DNA from: Trebonia sp963767685
GTDB taxonomy: Bacteria > Actinomycetota > Actinomycetes > Streptosporangiales > Streptosporangiaceae
Reading direction: 5' to 3'
NCBI GenBank assembly: GCA_963767685.1
Contig: CAVYEZ010000002.1
Span: 14,296 to 78,295 of the forward strand
DNA length: 64,000 bases
In this document: positions 17,316-24,469 of the stretch, piece after piece
Numbering within the stretch: position 1 is the stretch's first letter
Layout of the letters: each line of letters starts with the position of its first letter
Position numbers and translations under genes: made by a program
The notes under the pieces: generated by a model
Databases searched by the model: none
What the model was told of the DNA's origin: nothing
The model's input: the letters and a program-made list of their open reading frames with translations, nothing else

Positions 17316-17648
17316 GGTCAGTCACTCCTCGTTGGGTACATTGATGCGCCAGCGAAGTCTAGCCGGCAGCCCGTCCCTGGGATGACGCCCTCATGCAACG
17401 TCCCCACTTTGGCACGGAGGCAACGCGGTTCGCGGTTCGCGGTTCGCGGAGCCGGCCGCCCTTCACAATCGCAAGGATTTCATTAGATGTAAATCAATCA
17501 TCGTATGAGCGTGAAAGTTTTCACGATCATTTCAGCTCGAACCCACGATATCCGGCGGGAACCACAAAGGGTATTACGTGGCTGCGAGAAGGTTTATAGC
17601 TCAGCATCTCCATAAGCCGACACATATAGGCGCACGGCCAACTTCTGC
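17316..17648. other. Intergenic region upstream of rplY
   Basis: No supported gene is seen here. The stretch ~17460-17640 is clearly lower in GC than its surroundings. It contains the dyad TGAgCGTGAAAgtTTTCACGaTCA at 17506-17529. It probably holds the rplY promoter. Confidence 0.55.
17506..17529. promoter_or_regulatory. Dyad-symmetric operator candidate upstream of rplY
   Basis: Two 12-base half-sites (TGAnCGTGAAAn and its complement) agree at 10 positions each side around the centre. It lies 190 bases upstream of rplY. The cognate regulator is unknown. Confidence 0.4.
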
Positions 17649-17690
17649 CAAGTGCGTGCGGCTGCGGAAGTCCGCAGCCGCACGCACTTG
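17649..17690 (-). terminator. Perfect hairpin after the PENTVG repeat gene
   Basis: Arms 17649-17668 and 17671-17690 are perfectly complementary over 20 bases with a 2-base centre (core TGCGGCTGCGGA). It lies 21 bases beyond the stop of the small repeat gene, the expected place for a factor-independent stop in GC-rich actinomycetes. Confidence 0.75.
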
Positions 17691-17711
17691 CATCACTCCT
17701 AGCCGGAGAAC

Positions 17712-17918
17712 TTAGAGTTCGCCGCCCGCTTCGTCCTCGGGGCCAACAGTGTTCTCGGGCCCCACGGTGTTCTCAGGGCCAACCGTGTTCTCGGGCCCCA
17801 CGGTGTTCTCAGGGCCCACGGTGTTCTCAGGGCCCACGGTGTTCTCAGGGCCCACGGTGTTCTCAGGGCCGACCGTGTTCTCGGGAGCAGCCGCGTTATC
17901 TGCCGGCAATTCACTCAT
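17712..17918 (-). CDS. Small acidic PENTVG hexapeptide-repeat protein (AfsS-like)
   Basis: The protein has 68 residues: an 11-residue leader (MSELPADNAAA), eight consecutive PENTVG hexapeptides, then PEDEAGGEL. It has no Lys, Arg, Cys or aromatic residue. ATG at 17918 follows an AGGACGG site at good spacing. Several DNA units are identical 18-mers, but others differ only at synonymous positions (ACC/ACG/ACT, GTG/GTT/GTC, GGC/GGG), which points to selection on the peptide. It lies directly after an AfsR-type gene in the same direction, as afsS does in Streptomyces coelicolor; AfsS is likewise a tiny repeat-built protein. Function by analogy is inference; the repeat itself I do not recognise. 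Confidence 0.72.
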   Translation of the reverse strand: MSELPADNAAAPENTVGPENTVGPENTVGPENTVGPENTVGPENTVGPENTVGPENTVGPEDEAGGEL

Positions 17919-18015
17919 GTTTCCCGTCCTTTCAACATCCGGCACACAGGCGTATGCCGGAAGCCCCTTTTCATCCCATCCTGCCAGGGAATGCTGCGCC
18001 TGGCACGCGTTCGTA

Positions 18016-18050
18016 AGCCTAGTGGCGACACGACACGATAATCACACGAT
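18016..18050 (-). promoter_or_regulatory. SARP-type promoter in front of the PENTVG repeat gene
   Basis: On the minus strand two ATCGTGT heptamers (18044-18050 and 18033-18039) are spaced exactly 11 bases start to start, followed 11 bases on (9 if read as CGTGTcG) by TAGGCT at 18016-18021, a TANNNT-type -10. SARP regulators typically bind heptamer repeats at 11-base spacing just upstream of -10. The preceding gene is a SARP, so direct control is a reasonable inference. Confidence 0.55.
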
Positions 18051-18088
18051 CACGGCAAATGGTGTGAGCTGCGGCACTTAAGAGATGC

Positions 18089-21000
18089 TTAGAGCGACCC
18101 CAGCGCCGCAGTTACATCAGCAGCCTCGTCAACCTCTCCAAGTTGCTGGAGTATCGTTTGCGCGGTAATCCACATGGAACGGGCCGCCGCGATGTCATTC
18201 TTCTTACGGTGCAGCCAGCCCAGATTCCTGAGCGCCATGGCCTCACCAAATAGATCCCCAGAGGCCCGGTGCACGCGCAAGGCCTCGGTAATGCGGATAC
18301 TCGCATCGTCGAGTCGATCGAGATCCAAGTAGACACGACCTAGATTGTGCAGCGCATGGCCTAGGGCATGGCCGCCGATCTGCTCGGATATGTCGCGAGC
18401 CTCGTCGTAGCACTCCGCGGCCCGGGACAGGTCTCCAAGCTGGTAATAGACCTCACCCAGGTTATTCAGCGCGACGCCGAGCAGGGCTGTCGCTCCGTCT
18501 GGGCGCAGCAGTTCCACCGCCCTGCGCATGCTGCGGAGGGCCGCTTCCCCAGGACCGTCCATGTTAAGGTGCGCCTCACCAAGTGCGACAGCTGTTTGCG
18601 CCTCACCATGTGTGTCGCCGTGCTCCCGCCGGATCGCAAGCGCCTGCTCAAGGTGGCCGAAGGCCTCGTCGTCCCGCAGCCTGGCAAGAGCGAAGCCGAG
18701 CACGAAGAGCGCCCAGGCCTCGCCAAGCCGGTCGTTCGCCTTGCGCGCGCTCTCAACCGCGATACGTTGCGTGATCACGCAGTCCGCCCAGTTGCTACGC
18801 CGGTTGAAGACCGGGTACAGGGTCGGCGGCATCCGCGATGCCACATCATGCATCCCGGCCGCCGCTGCCTGCCTGATCGCGCTGACGATGTTGGCCCGCT
18901 CGTCCTCATACCAGGCCAGGGCGTCGTCCGGGCCGGTGAAATCCGGCTGCGGGTAGCCGAACGCCACGGAGTCGCGAAGCACCCGGTACCGCCGCGGTGA
19001 TACGACGTCCATGGCGACCTCACTGGTACTCAGATACCAGTACAGCAGTCGGCTGACCGCCTCAGCCCGGACGGCCTGGGGTTCCTCCGCCTCGGCCCGT
19101 TCGGTCGCGTAAGCCCGGAGCAGGTCGTGGAAGCTGTACCGGTCCGGCGCCGGCGACTCAAGCAAGTTGATGTCGACCAAGGTCTCAAGCGCGTCCGCGA
19201 CTTCGTTCTCCGCCGCCCCGAGCAGGGCCGTCGCGGCGTAAAGACTGATCGTCGCTCCCTGCCAGAGGCCAAGCAGCCGGAAGACGCGGGCCGGATCCGC
19301 ACCGCGGCCGACCTTGCCCAGACTGTCGTAACTCACCTGGAAGCTGGCCCGGACGGCGAGGTCACCGGTCGTCAGCTCGTCTAGTCTGCGGTGCTGATTG
19401 CGAAGCCGGTCCGCAAGGGTGGAGATCCGCCACTGCCGGCGCTTCGCCAGCCGCGCTGCGCAGATCCGGATGGCCAGCGGCAGCCCAGCACAGGCAACGA
19501 GGATCTCGGCGGTGGCGTCCGGCTCGGCCGCGGCGCGTTCCTCACCCACGATCCGAGAGAACAGCGCCAGCGCCTCGGTGTCCTCAAGCACGTTCAGGTC
19601 CACGAACCGCGTGCTGGCCAGGTCCGCGCTCCGGTTACGGGTGGTGACGAGCACCGCGCACGAGGAAGTGCCGGGAAGCAGCGGCCGGACCTGGGCCGCG
19701 TCTTTGGCGTTATCGAGCAGGATCAGCACCCGGTGGCCGACCAGCGTCGTGCGGTACAAGGCCGCCCGCTCGTCATCGCGCGCAGGGATCTTGTCGCCCT
19801 CGACGCCTAGGTCGCGAAGGAACCGGGCGAGTACTTCGCCGGGCGGGGCCGTCTGGGAACTGGCGCCCTGAAGGTCAACGTAGAGCTGGCCCTCGGGGAA
19901 CTGCGCGCGGACCTGATGGGCGGCGTGCACGGCGAGCGTGGTCTTGCCGAGCCCGGCGGCACCGTTCACCACCACGATCCGGACCGCGCCCGGGCTGCTC
20001 TCCGCGTTGCCCGCGAGTAGCAGGCTAGACAGTTGCCTCACGTGCGTCTCGCGCCCAGTGAAGTCGCCGATGTCGGCTGGGAGCTGGGCGGGTCGCGGGA
20101 GGCTAGGGAGAACGCCCGCCGCCTTCTCCGGCATTTGCGGTTCGGCCTCGGCCTCTTCTTCGGCGGGTCCGAGGAAGGTACCGATCGCGATGGTTCCCGG
20201 CGGCTCGGGACTCGGTTCCTCGGCGTCCGCGACGCCCGGGCCGGGCTCTGCCGCCGCCTCCGCGTCCGGCCGCGCCGCCGCCGCGGCGACCGGGGCCGCC
20301 GGTTCGCGGGCGCGGCCCTGGCGCGGTCTCGCTACGGGTGGCGCGGAAGGCGGCGGCGACGCATCGGAGGCGAGCAGGTTCGCGTACAGCCGCTGCAATT
20401 CGCTGCCAGGATCCACGCCAAGCTCGTCCGCAATGACCTCACGTGCCTTGGCGTACATCTCAAGCGCCTCGGCGCGGCGTCCCGCCTCCTCGAGGGCCCG
20501 GATCAGCAGCGCCCACAACCGCTCGCGCAGCGGGTGCTCCGACACAAGGCCGCGCAGCTCCGCCACCACCTGAGCCGCCCGGCCGCAAGCGAGGTCCGCG
20601 TCGATGCGCAGCTCGGTCACGGCCAGCCGCTGCTCCGCCGCGCGGTTGACCTGCGTGACAAGTAGCGGAGACAGCGGAACGTCGGCAAGCAGCGGCCCGC
20701 GCCACAACTCGAGCGCGTCGCCGAGCAGGGCGGCCGCCTTCCTCGGATCGCCCTCGGCCAGCGCGGCCCTGCCATCGGCCACCCGTGACTCGAACTCCTG
20801 CATGTCCAGGTCGCTGGGCGAGAGGCGCAACAGGTACCCGGGCGCCCGGTAAACCAGCACCCGGCCCTCGGCGTCGTTAATGACCTTGCGCAGCCGGTGC
20901 ACGTAGATGCTTACGAGGTTGTTCGCGGTATGCGGCGGGCTCTCGCCCCAGATCTCGTCGATCAGCACGTCGGTCGGGACAAGCTGGCCAGGCCGCACAA

Positions 21001-21097
21001 GCAGGCAGGCGAGCAGCGAGCGCCACTTAGGGGCGCCGATCGCCGTCCACCCCTCCGTAGACAGCACTTCAAGCGGACCAAGGATGCGGAACCGCAT
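18089..21097 (-). CDS. AfsR-like transcriptional regulator (SARP, NB-ARC, TPR)
   Basis: This large regulator of about 1,002 residues has an N-terminal OmpR-type winged helix (residues ~1-95, MRFRILGPLEVL...) and a bacterial transcriptional activator domain (~100-245). A Pro/Ala/Glu-rich linker follows, then an NB-ARC ATPase with Walker A NGAAGLGKTTL near 385, Walker B RVLILLDNAKD, VLVTTRNR and GLPLAIRI, and C-terminal TPR repeats (~720-990). The domain order and size are those of AfsR. ATG at 21097 was preferred; GTG at 21157 would add 20 residues but lacks a ribosome site. The downstream small repeat gene and its SARP-type promoter fit an afsR-afsS module. No AfsK kinase gene is in the window. 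Confidence 0.92.
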   Translation of the reverse strand: MRFRILGPLEVLSTEGWTAIGAPKWRSLLACLLVRPGQLVPTDVLIDEIWGESPPHTANNLVSIYVHRLRKVINDAEGRVLVYRAPGYLLRLSPSDLDMQEFESRVADGRAALAEGDPRKAAALLGDALELWRGPLLADVPLSPLLVTQVNRAAEQRLAVTELRIDADLACGRAAQVVAELRGLVSEHPLRERLWALLIRALEEAGRRAEALEMYAKAREVIADELGVDPGSELQRLYANLLASDASPPPSAPPVARPRQGRAREPAAPVAAAAARPDAEAAAEPGPGVADAEEPSPEPPGTIAIGTFLGPAEEEAEAEPQMPEKAAGVLPSLPRPAQLPADIGDFTGRETHVRQLSSLLLAGNAESSPGAVRIVVVNGAAGLGKTTLAVHAAHQVRAQFPEGQLYVDLQGASSQTAPPGEVLARFLRDLGVEGDKIPARDDERAALYRTTLVGHRVLILLDNAKDAAQVRPLLPGTSSCAVLVTTRNRSADLASTRFVDLNVLEDTEALALFSRIVGEERAAAEPDATAEILVACAGLPLAIRICAARLAKRRQWRISTLADRLRNQHRRLDELTTGDLAVRASFQVSYDSLGKVGRGADPARVFRLLGLWQGATISLYAATALLGAAENEVADALETLVDINLLESPAPDRYSFHDLLRAYATERAEAEEPQAVRAEAVSRLLYWYLSTSEVAMDVVSPRRYRVLRDSVAFGYPQPDFTGPDDALAWYEDERANIVSAIRQAAAAGMHDVASRMPPTLYPVFNRRSNWADCVITQRIAVESARKANDRLGEAWALFVLGFALARLRDDEAFGHLEQALAIRREHGDTHGEAQTAVALGEAHLNMDGPGEAALRSMRRAVELLRPDGATALLGVALNNLGEVYYQLGDLSRAAECYDEARDISEQIGGHALGHALHNLGRVYLDLDRLDDASIRITEALRVHRASGDLFGEAMALRNLGWLHRKKNDIAAARSMWITAQTILQQLGEVDEAADVTAALGSL

Positions 21098-21392
21098 CAG
21101 GTCGGCCTGTCCGAACGCACGCGCTCCTCCGGCCTTCAGCTGGACGTTGGACCCCACTTAATCACGACTCAACCGAACCGTAAATCGGACACGTCATGAT
21201 GTAGCGCGATTGTTGGGGAGACAGCGCGGAGTGTAGCGAGGAGTCGGCCGTGACGGCCGGGGTTACGCGTCGGCCGGCGGGCGGATACGGCGCGAGTTAA
21301 CCCGATTAACTCCGGCGGTGGGCCAGTCTCCCGGGACGCGGCCCGTTGACTAAATCGTCGCTTAACCGGGCTCTGGCAATCTCTTGATCAGC

Positions 21393-21503
21393 GCCAGAAG
21401 CGCAGCGGGGACCGCGGGGCATGTGTCCCGCTCCGTATTGGACGGTTACGAGGGGCACCGTCCCGTACGAAGCGGGACACGGCCACCGCGGCGCGCTTCT
21501 GGC
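21393..21503. repeat. Nested four-stem inverted-repeat element
   Basis: The stems nest in order: GCCAGAAGCGC (21393-21403) with 21493-21503; CCGCGG (21412-21417) with 21486-21491; GTGTCCCGCT (21423-21432) with 21471-21480; GACGGT (21441-21446) with 21457-21462. All four pair perfectly. Such co-linear nesting suggests a folded RNA or a small mobile element rather than chance. Confidence 0.6.
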
Positions 21504-21556
21504 ACCGGAGCTGGCGATCGGGACCCAGGGGTGGCGGGTCCCGGACGCCACAGAAG

Positions 21557-21592
21557 CCCCGTCCCGCCAAACCGGGGAATGGCGGGACGGGG
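21557..21592 (-). terminator. Hairpin downstream of prs
   Basis: Perfect 12-base arms CCCCGTCCCGCC (21557-21568) and GGCGGGACGGGG (21581-21592) surround a 12-base loop. It may be a second terminator for the glmU-prs transcript or part of the structured spacer. Confidence 0.5.
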
Positions 21593-21593
21593 T

Positions 21594-21645
21594 CTTCTTG
21601 CGCGCCCGATGGCAAAAACCGCCATCTTATCGGGCGCGCAAGAAG
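21594..21645 (-). terminator. Palindromic repeat copy 1, hairpin downstream of prs
   Basis: Arms CTTCTTGCGCGCCCGAT (21594-21610) and 21629-21645 pair perfectly over 17 bases, with an inner GATGGC/GCCATC stem. It lies 70 bases after the prs stop and could terminate transcription. Its central 40 bases recur with three differences at 47909-47948 inside tatD, so it is also a dispersed repeat. Confidence 0.65.
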
Positions 21646-21714
21646 AAGTACCTCCCGGGGGACGACCCCCGGACCCCGGCTGTCGCGTTCCGCGACATTG
21701 CGCCCGTTCTCCCG

Positions 21715-22683
21715 TTAGCTTTGCCCGTCGAAGAGGCTGGTCACGGAGCCGTCGCTGAACACCTCGTTGATCGCGCGGGCGATGAGCGGGGCGATCGACA
21801 GCACGGTCAGCTTGTCGAACCGCTTCTCCTGCGCCACCGGCAGCGTGTTGGTGATGACCACCTCGCTGATCCGGGAGTTCTTCAGCTGGTCAACCGCCGG
21901 CCCGGAAAGCACGCCGTGCGTCGCGGCGACGATGACCCGCTCCGCTCCCTGCTCGAACAGCGCGTCCGCGGCCTTCACGATCGTCCCGCCGGTGTCGATC
22001 ATGTCGTCCACCAGGATGCAGGTCCGTCCCTGGACGTGCCCGACCACCTCGAAGACCTTGACCTGGTTGGCGACGTCGGGGTCGCGCCGCTTGTGGATGA
22101 TGGCGAGCGGCGTGCCGAGCCGGTCGGTCCAGCGCTCGCAGACCCGGACCCGGCCGGCGTCCGGCGCGACCACGGTCACGTTCCGCACGTTCAGCTTGCT
22201 TTCCAGGTAGCCCGCGAGGATCGGCAACGCGAACAGATGGTCCACCGGCCCGTCGAAGAACCCCTGGATCTGCGCGGTGTGCAGGTCAACCGCCATCAGC
22301 CGGTCGGCGCCCGCGGTGGCGAACAGGTCGGCGATGAGGCGCGCCGAGATCGGCTCACGGCCGCGGCTCTTCTTGTCCTGCCGCGCGTAGCCGAAGAAGG
22401 GCATGACCACGGTGATCCGCTTGGCCGACGCGCGCTTAAGCGCGTCGACCATGATGAGCTGCTCCATGATCCACTGGTTGATCGGCGCGGTATGGCTCTG
22501 CAGCACGAACGCGTCGCTGCCGCGGACCGACTCGAGGAACCGGACCATGATCTCGCCGTTGGCGAAGTCGTACAGCGTCGCCGGCGCCGTCTCGACCCCC
22601 ATGCAGTCGGCAACCTCAGCGGCGAGTTCCGGGAAGGCCCGGCCGCTGAACAACATCATCTTCTTCTGGCTCGGCGCCGTCAT
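21715..22683 (-). CDS. prs: Ribose-phosphate pyrophosphokinase
   Basis: This enzyme makes PRPP from ribose 5-phosphate and ATP; about 322 residues. Family blocks are clear: FANGEIMVRF, QSHTAPINQWIMEQLIM, FFGYARQDKKSRGREPISA, VDLHTAQIQGFFDGPVDHL, and the PRPP-binding loop ILVDDMIDTGGT near residue 225. ATG at 22683 has an AGGTGA site 5 bases upstream; GTG at 22692 is possible. It follows glmU by ~50 bases, the usual actinobacterial glmU-prs operon. Confidence 0.97.
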   Translation of the reverse strand: MTAPSQKKMMLFSGRAFPELAAEVADCMGVETAPATLYDFANGEIMVRFLESVRGSDAFVLQSHTAPINQWIMEQLIMVDALKRASAKRITVVMPFFGYARQDKKSRGREPISARLIADLFATAGADRLMAVDLHTAQIQGFFDGPVDHLFALPILAGYLESKLNVRNVTVVAPDAGRVRVCERWTDRLGTPLAIIHKRRDPDVANQVKVFEVVGHVQGRTCILVDDMIDTGGTIVKAADALFEQGAERVIVAATHGVLSGPAVDQLKNSRISEVVITNTLPVAQEKRFDKLTVLSIAPLIARAINEVFSDGSVTSLFDGQS

Positions 22684-22739
22684 GCCGCTCACCTAGTACT
22701 GCTCTCCCTCGGCTCGGGCCGTACGACCAAAGACAAAAT

Positions 22740-24242
22740 TCATTGCGATTCATCCGAACGACTGCGGGTCGCTGCCTCCGCCGACCGTGTCCCTTCCCGG
22801 TGGCGGAGCACCCACCCGTCGGAATTGTGCTGGTGTCCCCGGGCGATCCCGAGGTCACCAGCCTGCACTTCCTGGTGAATCACCGACCCGGCCGCCGTGT
22901 AGGCGCCGTCGCCGATCGTGACCGGGGCCACGAGCACCGTGTTGCTGCCGACGAAGGCGCTCTCGCCGACCTCGGTACGGTGCTTGTGCTGCCCGTCGTA
23001 GTTGGCGAAGATCGTCCCCGCGCCGATGTTCGTCCCCGCCCCGATGGTCGCGTCGCCGACGTAGGTGAGGTGCGGCACCTTCGCCCCCTCGCCGATGTGC
23101 GACTTCTTGAGCTCGACGTAGGTGCCGATGTGGGCGCCGTCGGCGATGCTGGCCCCCGGCCGCAGGTAGGCGAACGGGCCGATGGTGACTCGCGGGCCGA
23201 TCTCCGCCTGACGGCAGACCGCGTGCAGCAGCACGGCGTCCTCGCCGACGGTCGTGTCCGCGAGGAGGCAGCCGGGCCCGACCTTAGCGCCCGCACCGAT
23301 CACGGTGGCACCCTCAAGCTGGGTCTGCGGGCCGATCTCGGCGTCCTGGCCGATCTCCACCGTGACGTCAACCCAGGTAGACGCCGGGTCGATGATCGTG
23401 ACGCCGGCGAGCATCCAGTCGCGGAGGATCCGGTCGTTGAGCGTCCGCCGCGCTTGCGCCAGCTGTACCCGGTCGTTGACGCCCCTGATCTCCGCCGCGT
23501 CGGCGGCGAGCACGGTGCCGACCCGGTGCCCGTCGCCGCGCAGGATCTCCACGACGTCGGTGAGGTACTCCTCGTGCTGGCTGTTGTTGGTGGTCACCCG
23601 CTTGATGACGTCGGTGAGCAGCGCGCCGTCGAACGCGTAGCAGCCGGAGTTGAACTCGTCGATGGCGCGCTCGGCCGCCGTGGCGTCGCGCTCCTCGACG
23701 ATCCGCAGGAAGGTACCGTCGGCGTCGCGCACGATCCGGCCGAAGCCGGGGAAGTCGCCCCGCGCGGTCAGCACGGTGACGGCGTTACCCGCCGCGACGT
23801 GCCTGCTGGCCAGTTCGCCGAGCGTCCGCCCGCGCAGCAGCGGCATGTCCCCGTAGGTCACGATGACGGTCCCGGCCATGGCGCCGAGGGACTCGATCAC
23901 CATCCGCACCGCGTGCCCGGTGCCGAGTTGCTGCTCCTGAACGACGATGTCCGCCGCTGGCGCCGCGGCCACCGCCGCCGCGCTCACCTCTTCCCTGGCG
24001 TGCCCGACCACGACCACGAGCCGCTCGGGCGCCAGGTCGCTCGCCGCCGCGATCGCGTGGCCGATCAGGGGCCGCCCGGACAGCGTGTGCAGCATCTTGG
24101 GGGTGCTGGACTTCATCCTGGTGCCCTCGCCCGCGGCCAGGATCACGACCGCGGCCGGTGCGAATACTCCAATTTTGCCCTCACCGGAGACATGACTTCC
24201 GTCCGACGGACGCAAAATTGGAGCACTCGAAGTTTCGCTCAC
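22740..24242 (-). CDS. glmU: Bifunctional UDP-N-acetylglucosamine pyrophosphorylase/glucosamine-1-phosphate N-acetyltransferase
   Basis: This 500-residue enzyme makes UDP-GlcNAc for peptidoglycan. The N-terminal nucleotidyltransferase has LAAGEGTRMKSSTPKMLH near residue 35 and later YGDMPLLRG and NSGCYAFD. The C-terminal left-handed beta-helix shows hexapeptide repeats and the acetyltransferase blocks FAYLRPGA, ELKKSHIGEG and NYDGQHKHRT. GTG at 24242 was chosen; it carries ~25 residues more than most homologues before the nucleotide loop, and that stretch contains an 11-base inverted repeat. The last ~25 residues are a charged tail. Confidence 0.95.
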   Translation of the reverse strand: MSETSSAPILRPSDGSHVSGEGKIGVFAPAAVVILAAGEGTRMKSSTPKMLHTLSGRPLIGHAIAAASDLAPERLVVVVGHAREEVSAAAVAAAPAADIVVQEQQLGTGHAVRMVIESLGAMAGTVIVTYGDMPLLRGRTLGELASRHVAAGNAVTVLTARGDFPGFGRIVRDADGTFLRIVEERDATAAERAIDEFNSGCYAFDGALLTDVIKRVTTNNSQHEEYLTDVVEILRGDGHRVGTVLAADAAEIRGVNDRVQLAQARRTLNDRILRDWMLAGVTIIDPASTWVDVTVEIGQDAEIGPQTQLEGATVIGAGAKVGPGCLLADTTVGEDAVLLHAVCRQAEIGPRVTIGPFAYLRPGASIADGAHIGTYVELKKSHIGEGAKVPHLTYVGDATIGAGTNIGAGTIFANYDGQHKHRTEVGESAFVGSNTVLVAPVTIGDGAYTAAGSVIHQEVQAGDLGIARGHQHNSDGWVLRHREGTRSAEAATRSRSDESQ

Positions 24243-24469
24243 GAGTAACGCATCTCCTCGGGTATCGCGCCGAACACCGACCGAGGCCATCGTAACGAGC
24301 ACGTGGAGGGCTGAGGCGACGACAGCCTGTTTACCCGCCCCTCACCCGCAGGATACCTGCTTGTAGCCAACGAGGGACAGGAGGCGCCCGCGGGACTCGC
24401 ATCCGGTACCGCGCATGCGCCACACTCGGACGTGCCTTGGGCGGGACGCCACCCGCCTAAGTTGCGATT

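Larger units (their letters stand above)
21158..21714. other. Highly structured spacer between prs and the AfsR-like gene
   Basis: No convincing gene. The first ~230 bases should hold the AfsR-like promoter. From 21391 to 21672 the sequence is almost continuous inverted repeats: a nested four-stem element (21393-21503), a 12-base-arm hairpin (21557-21592), a 17-base-arm hairpin (21594-21645) and a 7-base-arm hairpin (21655-21672). Confidence 0.7.

Noticed and set aside
17749..17918. Tandem 18-base units that look like a CRISPR or satellite array
   Set aside because: The units are contiguous without spacers, keep one reading frame and vary at synonymous positions, so they are coding repeats.
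17712..17918. Precursor of a graspetide or other RiPP
   Set aside because: Thr and Glu in repeats would suit ester-linked peptides, but no ATP-grasp ligase, protease or transporter gene lies nearby; the afsR context explains it better.
21306..21551. Minus-strand frame in the prs/AfsR-like spacer
   Set aside because: It is contained almost wholly in the nested inverted-repeat element and has no ribosome site or family resemblance.
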